Assembly: GCF_027579695.1 (NCBI RefSeq)
Contig: NC_083577.1
Location: 66,906,241-66,970,240 of the forward strand
Length of the DNA stretch: 64,000 bases
Origin: Neoarius graeffei
Lineage: Eukaryota; Chordata; Actinopteri; Siluriformes; Ariidae
Direction: 5' to 3'
Below are positions 22,621 to 33,661 of this stretch, one piece after another; positions within the stretch are counted from its first letter, which is position 1, and each line of letters begins with the position of its first letter. Below the pieces are notes generated by a model. It was not told the DNA's origin. It saw only the letters and a program-made list of their open reading frames with translations, and made no database searches. The translations under genes and the position numbers were made by a program.

Positions 22621-23495
22621 GTTTTATTTTTCAGAGTTGCAAGGGTTAAATATCAACCATACATCCTGTGAGAGAGCAAGGACATTCACTCAGAGAATGG
22701 GTTGCTCTAATTAACTTTAGCCTCTGCTTAAGCCTATTCAAAGACTTAATTATGGTGTATAATGGAGCACTGATCATCACCTTGAACTGTCCCTGAATGT
22801 TTTGTAATCTCACTATGGTGATAGAGGTCTGATATTTAATAAGGGCTCCCTGTTCTATATAGTCCTACTTATAACTGCCCCTTTATAGGTCTTGAGATAA
22901 ACATACTTATTAATGACTTAAGAGCCTGCTCGTCCCCTACATGGAATACAGTTTAATATGAAAATATTCCAAGGTTGTGTTAAAGGCGTAATCAGGTGGT
23001 GCTTGAGAGATACTATAAATTAAACATGAATTGCGTAGTGTCGCTTGCATTATGTGTGATGTGATAAGCTTTCAACCATAAAACTGTACAGCAAAATCAA
23101 TTTCAGGAAAAACCCAGGATAAGCCTCATAGGGTAAACCTAGAGATCTAAAAGGAACCTTATTTAGCCTAAAATTCTACTTATTGTGAAAATGAGAGATA
23201 TAAAGTTTTAGTGTGTGGATTGGCTATGCTAAATTGATTGGCTGTGCCCTTAGGTGTAACTAAGTGTGAGAATGTGTGTGTGCATGGGCCACTGCAATAG
23301 ACTGGCATCCCATCCTGCCTTGCTTACAGTGTTCCCAGGACAATCTCTGACCAGGATAATGAGGTTACTGAAGATGAATGAATGATGTTGATATGATCTC
23401 ATAGGCTACAAAAGGATAACAATACTGCACAAATGCACTATAAATAACTAAGAACAAAGTATGTCTTTTATCAAATAAGTGCAGCTGATATGCCA
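22621..23495. other. No gene seen
   Basis: AT-rich DNA without a recognised exon or transposon. Confidence 0.5.
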
Positions 23496-23499
23496 ATGG

Positions 23500-23830
23500 A
23501 GTTGCATGGTGCTGCAGCGGTTAGCCTTGTTGCCTCACAGCAAGAAGATTCTGGGTTTGAACCTCGTGTGGCGGTTCAGAGTGGAGTTTGTATGCTCTCC
23601 CTGTGTCTACATGGGTTTACTCCCATAGTCCAAAGACATATGGATTAGGTCAGCAGACTACTCTAAATTGCCCATAGTGAGTGTGAATGGTTGTTTGTCT
23701 CTGTGTTAGCCCTGTAGATTGGCAACCTGCCCAGGGTGGACCCTGCCTCTCGCCCAGTGTCAGCTGGGATTAGTTCCAGCTTCACCCATGGCCCTGATGG
23801 ATAAGTGGTATAAATAATGGTTGGATGGAT
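23500..23830 (+). mobile_element. Old V-SINE, plus strand
   Basis: Diverged relative of the V-SINEs: head GGTGCTGCAGCGGTTAGC, B-box-like GGGTTTGAACCTC, V-domain with CATAGTCCAAAGACATATGG, and tail ending GGTTGGATGGATAT. Similar words (GATATGCCARTGG) on both sides suggest an imperfect target duplication. Confidence 0.82.
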
Positions 23831-24003
23831 ATGCCAGTGGGATTAGGTTTTTGATATGAGCAGAAATAAGTGGAATCATTGCCTCTTTCATGTTCTATGT
23901 GTAGTAATTATTGAAAATCTAGATAAAGACGAAAATGATCAGATTCCACAAATTTTACCATCACACTTTCATGAGCTACATTTAAATCAAAAACTTTGTG
24001 TTA

Positions 24004-24200
24004 TAGGATGGCATGGTGTAGCAAGACATAGCATTGCTGCCTCACAGCTTCAGAACTCGAGGTATTTTCTATGTGGTGTTTCTGTGAAAGTTTTCCCCTG
24101 TCCATGTGGGTTTCCTCTGGGTTGTCTGGTTTTCCTCCTACTTCCAAAAATAGTAGAGGGATTGGATATGCTAAAATGCCCAGAGGTGTGGCAACCCTTA
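24004..24200 (+). mobile_element. Ancient SINE fragment
   Basis: Degenerate copy: GGCATGGTGTAGCAAGACAT, CTGCCTCACAGCTTCAG, and CATGTGGGTTTCCTCTGG. The tail is lost. Confidence 0.65.
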
Positions 24201-24244
24201 CCAGAATAAAACAGTTACTGAGACAAATGAATGACTTTGCATTT

Positions 24245-25235
24245 TGGTCGCCCGAGGAGACTTAATTTGTCATTTGGCGGGTAATTCCTGTCACTAGCCA
24301 GTCCGGCTGGCTAGTTGAAAATAAAAAATATATATGAAGCGAAGATTCAGACACACCATCAACTAAAGCCGCCACATATTAAGTGTGTGCTGTGTCTGTG
24401 TTAATCGATGTGTTTATCGGCAGGACGGAAAATACCGAAGAATTCCGAACTATATCGTGTACGAGTCAGGCTGTCGGTTTTTTCACTACTGCACATGCAT
24501 ATAACACATCTCGTTGAATATCGCGGTAATCACGTTACCAAATTCAATAGATGTGGCCACATTATCGCCCATTTAAACACGTGTTTTTGTTGTTGTTTAC
24601 ATCTACATCTGCCAAAGCTACATTGCGATGTGGAATTTTCTGAAAGGTATACAGAAACCGCCAGAGACGGGGACAAAGTGACCTCGGTCTGAAGAGGAGA
24701 AAAAGGCCACCGATAAAGCGTACGAGAAGGAGAAATGACAAAGGACTTATAAGCAAACGTGGGAGCAGGGTAGGCCTTGGCTGCGATATGATTTTTATGG
24801 AATAATTAATTTTTTTCAAGTTGATTCCTAGTCAGTATGAAGCTTCTAATGCTTTCTCTCTCATAAATGGTTAAATAGAGAAAGCATGTTGGACATATAT
24901 TTTGGGTGCTATAGTCATGATGGTAAGTATATTTGTTTTCAATACTCATACACCAAGTTGCCAAGTTTTCCAATATATTATTATTTGTTGATATTATATT
25001 ATGGTGCTCTGTGTTGTTCTCATTTATGTATTTAACAACAGTATCAAAATACTCGGGTCTTGAAATAAATGCACATTAGTCATGAACAATGGTAACTACT
25101 CTCTTTTGTGTTATTTTTGACAGAAGTAAAATTCATACATGAACAAATTTTGGCTAGTTGATTTTCTGTTTGGCTAGTTACTTTGGAAGGTAACTAGTCT
25201 GGCTGGCTGGTGAAAAAATATATTAATTTCTAGGC
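24245..25235 (+). mobile_element. Degenerate hAT-type element
   Basis: Region bounded by related GGCTGGCTAGTTG words at about 24308 and CTAGTCTGGCTGGCTGG near 25200. It encloses a relic exon of a KIAA1586-like hAT protein at 24628. Terminal repeats and target duplications could not be fixed, so the limits are approximate. Confidence 0.5.
24628..24806 (+). pseudogene. N-terminal relic of a KIAA1586/ZNF862-like hAT protein
   Basis: In one frame from ATG 24628 the sequence reads MWNFLKGIQKPPETGTK, stop, then SEEEKKATDKAYEKEK, stop, then TYKQTWEQGRPWLRYDF. The MW(N/S)FLK start and the basic E-K-rich run leading to W...GRPWL are, as I recall, characteristic of the hAT-derived KIAA1586-like family in fish. 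Two TGA codons, each plausibly from CGA, disable it, and no catalytic domain follows. Confidence 0.6.
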
Positions 25236-25238
25236 CTG

Positions 25239-25239
<1 letters not shown>

Positions 25240-25269
<30 letters not shown>

Positions 25270-25760
25270 TACTCACCGGCCACTTTAATAGGAACTTGTT
25301 CTTGATTTTAAGATTTCTGTTCTTGGCTGGCAGGAGTGGAACCCAATGTGGTCTTCTGCTGTTGCATGCTGAGATGCTTTTCTGCTCACCATGGATGTAA
25401 AGAGTTGCTATGAATTACTATATCCTTCCCGGCAGCTCAACCCAATCTGGCAATTTTCCTCTGACCTCTCTTATCAACAAGGTGTTTCCACCCACAGAAC
25501 TGTTGCTCACTCAGTGCTTTTTGTTTTTCACACCATTCTGTGTAAACTCTAGAGACTGTTATGTGTGAAAACCTCAGGAGATCATCAGTTTCTGAAATAC
25601 TCAAACCTGGCATCTGGCACCAACAACCATGCCACAGTGAAAGTCACAGAGATCACAATTTTTCCCATTCTGATGTTAAGAGTGAACATTAACTGAAGCT
25701 CTTGATTTGTATCTGCATGATTTTATGCATTGTGCTGCTGTCAAGGGATTGGCTGATTAG
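25240..25760. repeat. Interspersed repeat (CCGGCCACTTTAATAGG type)
   Basis: It begins with TATATACACACAC and ACTCACCGGCCACTTTAATA, a start I know from a very common fish interspersed repeat, and continues to about 25760. It encodes nothing. The class (DNA element or SINE) is not determinable here. Confidence 0.55.
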
Positions 25761-26929
25761 ATAACTGCATAAAATTAAATAACTGCATTAGATAACTGCA
25801 TATTGTGTCTGAATAATATTAGACCATTTGTCTCATACATGAGGATTTTACCTCATATTCTGTGAAACCAGTGATATGTTCAGAATAAATAATACTCAAA
25901 TATAGTATATAGATTAGTAATTCATTAATTTGTGCTGGAGCTGAAAAAAGATTATGAACCACTCAGTGCAGTGGAATGAGGAAATAAGAAACATGCTAGA
26001 TCTACTCTTTCCCATCAGTGTGTGTATAAGCTGGTCCTGGGTTTCGGCTGTCATACATCTGATAAGAAGTACTTGATTAATGCTTTTGTGGTCAGTTAAT
26101 ACACACGTGAAGTGCATTTCCCAATGAGTTTTACAATACCAAATGGACTCTAAACACATTTCTTCCCACACTGTTCTATCTCAATCATTGTACTGTTGTT
26201 AATATTATGGTACAGAGATTTGAGAGCTGGCTCCTTCATCTTTTTTTGTTTAAACTGTCAGGTCTTATGAGTTAGTCCTTCATTTAAACACTTCAAATCA
26301 TCTCCCAACTACTATCAAGAGTTTTCCAAATTAATAATTATGATTGTTATTAACCATATTGTTTATTTCATGGTCTTATGTACTTTTAGTCGCTCAAACA
26401 AGTGCCAAATTCAAATGGACCAAAGAAGAAATGAGCATAAGCAAGGCTGTATGTTTACAAGAGGCCTGAAAAGGTTTTAATCAAAGGATCAAATAATCAG
26501 GATGTTTTTGATATTGCTTTTATGTCATTCCTGTTGCACTGATGCCAATAGGAAGGAAGGCAAAAAAAAGGAGAAAAACACAAGGAGATTAAAATAAGAA
26601 GGATACTCAAGGATGTAGTGGGAAAAATGGGTCAGGCAAACAGCCAATTCAACTGTGAAATAATAACAAGCCATATAAATGTCAGGATTTTCTAAATACA
26701 TTGCTTGGAAAGGAATAGAAGACCATCTTACATTCATGGACAGCATGTCTTGTCGTACAACTTGTACAGTCGACTTAGTGCTGTTGGTATATAACAGGAT
26801 ATACTTTAAGTCAAGTCAATTATGGAATACAGGTATTGCACTTTTGTAAGTTCAGGCCTATAGAAGAACCTACAGAGTGAGTGGTTCTGTTTCCATTCAT
26901 AATGTTTCAAACAAGCAACACTCTTTAGT
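25761..26929. other. No gene seen
   Basis: AT-rich DNA, no supportable exon, RNA gene or transposon. Confidence 0.5.
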
Positions 26930-27570
26930 GGGAGGTTAAATGTCATATCAACGAGACCGTCAATGACGGCATAGCTCATTCCGGCCCCATCTAGTCCAAA
27001 AGGAACAATCTAAAGTGAGCCACCTTGCGCAATAAATGTTGCAAGCTATATACATTATATACAAGCTATATACAAGCTACATATAGAAGCTATACACACC
27101 CTAGGAATATCTACGTATTTGTCAGAAAGAATCCAAAGCAGCAAGGAATTGATTGAGAAGAAGTGATTTTTGTCGAACTGCTCATTAAGGCTTAACTTGT
27201 CCATAACTTCATTAATAATTGTAATGAAGCGAATCTGGGTAGAAGTTATATGCACCCTAGGTACCCCTACCTTCATGCCAGAAAGAATCAAAATCAGTGA
27301 AGAATTGAGGGAGAAGAAGCGATTTGTGTGGAAACTGCTCATTAGGGATTAATTACTCCATATCTTCATTATTAATTGCAATTATGCGAATTTGGGTCAA
27401 AGCTATATGCACCCCAGGCAGACCTACCTTCCTGCCAAAAATAATAAAAATCGGTGAAGAATTGAGAGAGAAGAAGCGATTTTCGTGAAACGTGGATGAT
27501 GCCGGATGGATGACGGACAACACATGATGGCATAAACTCATCACCTGTCAGCCGGATGAGCTACTAACTA
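26930..27570. repeat. Tandem repeat with roughly 156-bp units
   Basis: The words GAATTGANNGAGAAGAAG occur at about 27146, 27302 and 27459. Each is preceded by a TGCACCCTAGG-like block and a CTNCCTTCNTGCC-like block, giving three diverged units. A first, partial unit carries ACACCCTAGGAATATC. No coding content is evident. Confidence 0.75.
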
Positions 27571-27762
27571 CAGCCCCTTGAGTGTTCGCCTTCAAATGTA
27601 ACAATGTGGCATGGACTTTAATAAATTATGCCAGATTCTTGTACTTGATTTAAAAAAAGTTAAATGGGAAACCAGTCTACAAGTATTTTAAGTGTTTATT
27701 TAAGTAATTCATCAAATTGCCCTTAAACATCCATGCCAAGTGAGTATAAACTTATGTAAACA

Positions 27763-29341
27763 TACAACCCCAATTCCAAAAAAGGTGGGACAAAGTACAA
27801 ATTGTAAATAAAAACGGAATGCAATAATTTACAAATCTCAAAAACTGATATTGTATTCACAATAGAACATAGACAACATATCAAATGTCGAAAGTGAGAC
27901 ATTTTGAAATTTCATGCCAAATATTGGCTCATTTGAAATTTCATGACAGCAACACATCTCAAAAAAGTTGGGACAGGGGCAATAAGATGCTGGAAAAGTT
28001 AAAGGTACAAAAAAGGAACAGCTGGAGGACCAAATTGCAACTCATTAGGTCAATTGGCAATAGGTCATTAACATGACTGGGTATAAAAAGAGCATCTTGG
28101 AGTGGCAGTGGCTCTCAGAAGTAAAGATGGGAAGAGGATCACCAATCCCCCTAATTCTGCGCCGACAAATAGTGGAGCAATATCAGAAAGGAGTTTGACA
28201 GTGTAAAATTGCAAAGAGTTTGAACATATCATCATCTACAGTGCATAATATCATCAAAAGATTCAGAGAATCTGGAATAATCTCTGTGTGTAAGGGTCAA
28301 GGCCGGAAAACCATACTGGGTGCCCGTGATCTTCGGGCCCTTAGACGGCACTGCATCACATACAGGCATGCTTCTGGATTGGAAATCACAAAATGGGCTC
28401 AGGAATATTTCCAGAGAACATTACCTGTGAACACAATTCACCGTGCCATCCACCGTTGCCAGCTAAAACTCTAGAGTTCAAAGAAGAAGCCGTATCTAAA
28501 CATGATCCAGAAGCGCAGACGTCTTCTCTGAGCCAAGGCTCATTTAAAATGGACTGTGGCAAAGTGGAAAACTGTTCTGTGGTCAGACGAATCAAAATTT
28601 GAAGTTCTTTATGGAAATCAGGGACGCCGTGTCATTCGAACTAAAGAGGAGAAGGATGACCCAAGTTGTTATCAGCTCAGTTCAGAAGTCTGCATCTCTG
28701 ATGGTATGGGGTTGCATTAGTGCGTGTGGCATGGGCAGCTTACACATCTGGAAAGACACCATCAATGCTGAAAGGTACATCCAGGTTCTAGAGCAACATA
28801 TGCTCCCGTCCAGACGACATCTCTTTCAGGGAAGACCTTGCATTTTCCAACATGACAGCATCATGGCTGTGTAGAAGAAGGGTCCGGGTACTGAACTGGC
28901 CAGCCTACAGTCCAGATCTTTCACCCATAGAAAACATTTGGCGCATCATAAAACGGAAGATACGACAAAAAAAGACCTAAGACAGTTGAGCAACTAGAAT
29001 CCTACATTAGACAAGAATGGGTTAACATTCCTATCCCTAAACTTGAGCAACTTGTCTCCTCAGTCCCCAGACGTTTACAGACTGTTGTAAAGAGAAAAGG
29101 GGATGTCTCACAGTGGTAAACATGGCCTTGTCCCAACTTTTTTGAGATGTGTTGTTGTCATGAAATTTAAAATCACCTAATTTTTCTCTTTAAATTATAC
29201 ATTTTCTCAGTTTAAACATTTGATATGTCATCTATGTTCTATTCTGAATAAAATATGGAATTTTGAAACTTCCACATAATTGCATTCCGTTTTTATTTAC
29301 AATTTGTACTTTGTCCCAACTTTTTTGGAATCGGGGATGTA
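27763..29341 (+). mobile_element. Tc1/mariner-like transposon (family 2)
   Basis: TA-flanked element with termini CAACCCCAATTCCAAAAAAG and CTTTTTTGGAATCGGGGATG (inverted). The inner parts of the ends pair through AATTGTAAATAAAAACGG and its complement. It holds one broken DDE transposase. Confidence 0.9.
28126..29119 (+). pseudogene. Tc1-like transposase (family 2), broken
   Basis: The ATG at 28126 opens MGRGSPIPLILRRQIVEQYQ, but a TGA follows at 28195. HTH-like sequence continues (SSSTVHNIIKRFRESG). Later stops (TAG near 28473, TGA near 28531) and a frameshift near 28675 break the nuclease. The first catalytic Asp (WSDESKFEVLYG) and the Glu (SPIENIWRIIKR) are readable. The second-Asp motif (FQHDSIM) is damaged by a deletion. 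Confidence 0.9.
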
Positions 29342-30240
29342 CATCAAAATTCTTGTACATATGTTACTGGTAGGTAATTAGATTAAACACGACTGAAGCT
29401 TTCTTTTACCTCAGGGTTAATACTTAACAATAATTCCCAGATAACCCAGAAGCTGGTTGGGGCCCAGTACACAGTGGAGAGAGAGAAAAAAAATTACATC
29501 TGACATTCATGCAAGGCAATAAGGAATAGATACAGCTGCAGTCCTACATATTCATACAGTCTACACACAGGAACTCTCAGAGCTGAAATAAAGCTGTTTC
29601 TGAGAACGAAATATACTTGAGCCTCTTTCCTTGTTTTCCACTTTGAAGGAAATTATGTTAAAGCCATCCCACAGTGTAACTTGATCAGAGGGCTGATCCT
29701 CTAAGCTACCTTTTGCCAACAGGAAACTGGAAGAACTGAAGCGTAAGCAGTGCAGGAGGTGTCATGGGAAGTCCATTCCTCCTCTAACTCTCATGAACTA
29801 GGAATGTAGTGCTGTTGAATTCTTAAATTTCATTGCTCAGAAGGTGATTAATTTTCTACAATGACAGTAGTTCCAGTTGTAATTTAAATAAGTTTATGTT
29901 AATGTGTTGTTTTTAAACTTAACTTTCTTTTGTACACTCCACAGAATTAAATGTAATTATAAATGGATTAAAGTTTTATGTGTTATTCATTAGTAAATTA
30001 AAATATTGTGATCATTGTCAAATCAATGTGGCAACAATAACAGAACTTCTTTTAAGGAAATCCATAATGTTTTAGCTTTTCAATATATTACAGAACAAAT
30101 TCTTGGAAATAAAACACATTTTTGAACTAAATATACTAATTGTATTTTCTGTGTACTCTGGCTAATGTATTCAACCTGAGGAAGAGGGTATTGACAGATA
30201 AAACAGACATGTGAAAGGAAAAATAATCAAGTTTGTGCCT
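29342..30240. other. No gene seen
   Basis: AT-rich spacer; no exon or recognised repeat. Confidence 0.5.
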
Positions 30241-30242
30241 GA

Positions 30243-30322
30243 ACACACACACACACACACACACACATATATGTATGTGTGTGTGTGTATATTCATATAT
30301 ATATGAAGACACACACACATGA
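30243..30322. repeat. CA/TG/TA microsatellite cluster
   Basis: (CA)n, then TATG, (TG)n, (TA)n and (CA)n, making an imperfect palindromic simple repeat. Confidence 0.9.
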
Positions 30323-30333
30323 GGGTAAGGGTC

Positions 30334-30772
30334 GTATCTCACTGGGCTGAGACAGCCCGCGACTAGTTGGAGACGCAACAATTGCGATAAAATATGCGAA
30401 TTAGCGAGAATTTTCACTTGGAATCACACTGAATTGATATTCTCATATTTTATCACAATTGTTGCGTCTCCAACTAGTCGCGGGCTGTCGCAGCCCAGTG
30501 AGATACACTCGCACTTCCTGTCTCACGGAAACTGACGTGAGAAGGGTTCATGACGGCTTTGCGACACCAGCAATGCATTTGCGGCTATTTTGAGAGAAAT
30601 TTTGTCGCACAAATTTTTTGAACATGTTCAAAATTTCAGCGACGAAGGAGCGACACTTTGCAACTCATGCGAGGAAATTGAGAAGCCCTGCAAATGTTTC
30701 AAGACACTTTTGAAACTCTCTCACGAATGACATTCGCAATTTGTCTCAAGCTGTCACAGCCCAGTGAGATAC
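30334..30772. mobile_element. Foldback-type element with three copies of its terminus
   Basis: GTATCTCACTGGGCTG starts at 30334. Its complement ends at 30506 and again at 30772. The first two form arms of about 68 bp (shared GACTAGTTGGAGACGCAACA) around a short loop; the third closes a longer element. No coding frame. The superfamily is unknown. Confidence 0.75.
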
Positions 30773-30774
30773 TG

Positions 30775-30983
30775 GCTTAAGTCAAAAAGTTCTAAGACAA
30801 ATGAAAAAAATCTTTATTTATGAAAATAACAAAGCTATTTCTCTACATATCCTCCATTTAAGTCTAAACATTTCTAGAAGCGATGTTTCCATTGGAGAAT
30901 TCCTTCTTTGTATTCTTTTTTTTTTATTCTTTTGAGTTCCATTTGAAATTATAACATCTGTCTTAGAACTTTTTGACTGACCC
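30775..30983. mobile_element. Mariner-like MITE, about 200 bp
   Basis: Inverted ends GTCAAAAAGTTCTAAGACA and TGTCTTAGAACTTTTTGAC flank AT-rich DNA. The ends resemble mariner termini; no transposase remains. Confidence 0.65.
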
Positions 30984-31006
30984 TATATACTGGTATATAC
31001 ACGAGG

Positions 31007-31283
31007 GCCTTTCTGTGTGGAGTTTGCATGCTCTCCCCATGTCCGCCTTGGGTTTCCTCCGGGTGCTCCGGTTTCCCTCACAGTCCAAAGGCATGCAGGT
31101 TAGGTTAACTGGTGACTCTAAATTGACCTTAGGTGTGAATGTGAGTGTGAATGGTTGTCTGTGCCTATGTGTCAGCCCTGCAATGACCTGGCGACTTGTC
31201 TAGGGTGTACCCTGCCTCTCGCCCATAGTCAGCTGGGATAGGCTCCAGCTTGCCTGCGACCCTGTAGGACAGAATAAGCAGCT
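31007..31283 (+). mobile_element. V-SINE, 5'-truncated, plus strand
   Basis: It lacks the tRNA-like head and starts at GGGCCTTTCTGTGTGG, then the V-domain and the tail CCTGCGACCCTGTAGGACAG. The tail runs directly into the GACA/GATA microsatellite, which probably grew from the SINE's own tail repeat. Confidence 0.88.
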
Positions 31284-31418
<135 letters not shown>

Positions 31419-31671
31419 TTCAACTTCGACTCAAATTTTACCGCTAATATATATATCCATTATCTGTAGCTGCTTATCCTGTTCTACAGGGTTGCAGGCA
31501 AGCTAGAGCCTATCCCAGCTGACTATGGGCGAGAGGTGGGGTACACCCTGGACAAGTCACCAGGTTATCGCAGGGCTGACACACAGAGACAAACAACCAT
31601 TCATACCTACGGTCAATTTAGAGCCACCAATTAACCTAACTGCATATCTTTGGACTGTGGGGGAAACCGGT

Positions 31672-32150
31672 GTAACAGGCCATAGTATACCCCCAGTCCA
31701 GACTATACCTGGGGTTAAAACGGCCTAGGCTAGATTATACCCCGGGTATGTTATAGCCTAGGCCAATTTATACTCTGGGGTGTATTATAGCCCCGGCCAA
31801 TTCATACCCCTCATGCCAAATTATACCCCCATTATATCAATAGTGTTGAGTGATATACACAAGAATTATTTAATTTTTCAGCATTTTATTGAGAATTCAG
31901 TTTTGTCAGGTAAGTTAAGTGAGAAAGCTAACTGACCTAAATTTTAAAACCCTTAACACACTACTTCAACCAGAAAAACTTTAATCACTAAAAATATTAA
32001 ACTTCCGCAAAGATCAAAGATTACTGTCACACTTCTCAGTATTGTTTACACATTAAAATAAAAGCACATATCCAAAACATTATAATGCAATTGTACACAG
32101 CTACAGTTGAACTTTTAACTGTCAAACTGTCACGTATCAATGAGTTAGAT

Positions 32151-32245
<95 letters not shown>

Positions 32246-33149
32246 GTATGTATGCATGTATGTATGTGTGTGTACGGTTTGGAAGGCCTGCTTAACATGT
32301 TTTCCCGCTTCAACATCTCTGTATCGGTAACACATTTTAGCACGCATGTACACACACTGGCACAAAGGACAAGACCTTTCAACCAGAGTGAATATAAATA
32401 CAGAATGCCATATGATCTCTGTTAAATGGTCGAGTCCACTGATATAAATGAAAGGGTAGATCAGAATCAATGTATCAACAAACATAGTGTGAAATAAATT
32501 GCAGATTTATTTGTTTAAAAAAATACTTAGATGTATACTAAATAAAGAAGATTCCATTATGAAATGAAAAGTAAGGCCGCCTGCTATGCTCACTTTTAAG
32601 TAAAACCATGACTACATAGGCAGTGCGTCCCCCTCCACACACACTACATACACGCATGAACTATCTTAGCCTTATTACTTAGTTACAGTGCCAGCAGTGT
32701 GTTAAACAGTCCAGTCCACTGAAAAATGTGCAAGGAAGCTCAAGATGTTATGTAAACATATTTCTTATATTGATTTCACGGACATCTATCCACACCAATA
32801 GGATTTAACATTGGTATCTCACTAGCTAGGGCCATAGTAAAAATAGACTTTCCTAACTATAATTTACAAAGATTTCAGTTTACAAACGATGACGTGTGCA
32901 CAAAATGAGAAAAACTTTAATCACTTGGAAACAGGAACCCGTTCGGTTCCCTCCGGGTTAAAAAGTGAGTATATATAATGTGTAAATACAGTCAAATCCT
33001 CTTTACACAGAGGGGTATAGTCTGGCCTGGAGGGGTATAGTCTGGCCTAGGCTATTTTACACCTTGGGTATAGTTTGGCCTAGGACAGTTTATCCCCCGG
33101 GATACACTCTGGCCTGGGCCAAACTATACCCGGGTTTAATCTGGGCAGG
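31672..33149. mobile_element. Unfamiliar DNA element with long iterated TIRs
   Basis: The insertion inside the SINE has imperfect inverted ends of about 130 bp. They are made of repeated words such as CCTAGGCCAA, TATACCCC and GGGGTGTA(T/A). The left end (31672-31850) and the right end (33003-33149) align as inverted copies. The interior is AT-rich with a long TA/TATG tract and no transposase-like frame. I do not know this family; non-autonomous foldback-type DNA transposon is the working label. Confidence 0.65.
32152..32270. repeat. (TA)n(TATG)n microsatellite
   Basis: About 40 TA units followed by TATG/CATG variants, seen directly. Translations across it are artefacts. Confidence 0.97.
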
Positions 33150-33284
33150 GGTTAACGCAGACACGGGGAGAACATGCAAACTCCACATAGAAAGGCCCTC
33201 GCTGGCCACTGGGCTCAAACCCAGGACCTTCTTGCTGTGAGACGACAGTGCTAACCACTACACCACCGTGCCGCCCCATATACA

Positions 33285-33325
<41 letters not shown>

Positions 33326-33326
33326 A
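33285..33326. repeat. (GT)n(GA)n microsatellite
   Basis: GT run followed by a GA run, seen directly just outside the split SINE. Confidence 0.95.
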
Positions 33327-33661
33327 TTACATATTACTCTTCCTCCTCCAGACAGCATCCATTCTTTTGTTTCTGTTGAACTTGGCTCAAACACACACAC
33401 ACTTCAAAATGAATCCTTAGATGACTCGTGTCATAATTCCAGATGGCGTTCTAAATTGTATAAGTCTCTGGCTTTTATCTGAACTTAACAGCTGTTTAGT
33501 TGTACCTAGTTAAAATATCATCAACTGTCTGTGGCACACATACAGTATATAGTAAGGTAGATGAAATTGCTTTGTTATAACCATGGGGAAACTCTTATGG
33601 GTTATTTTTCTTCCTCACTGGCTTTATGGTTATTGCCTCATCTCGTCTCGTCTTCTTCCGC

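Larger units (their letters stand above)
31455..33277 (-). mobile_element. V-SINE split by a 1.48-kb insertion
   Basis: Reverse-oriented SINE. The tail and V-domain parts lie at 31455-31671 (to GGGGGAAACCGG) and the head at 33150-33277 (from CGCAGACACGGGGAG to GTGCCGCCCC). About 19 consensus bases are missing at the break, so the insertion caused or was followed by a small deletion. Confidence 0.88.

Noticed and set aside
24408-24692. 94-codon plus-strand frame
   Set aside because: Different frame from the hAT relic at 24628 and no domain.
32036-32485. IYIYIY proteins
   Set aside because: Translations of a TA microsatellite.
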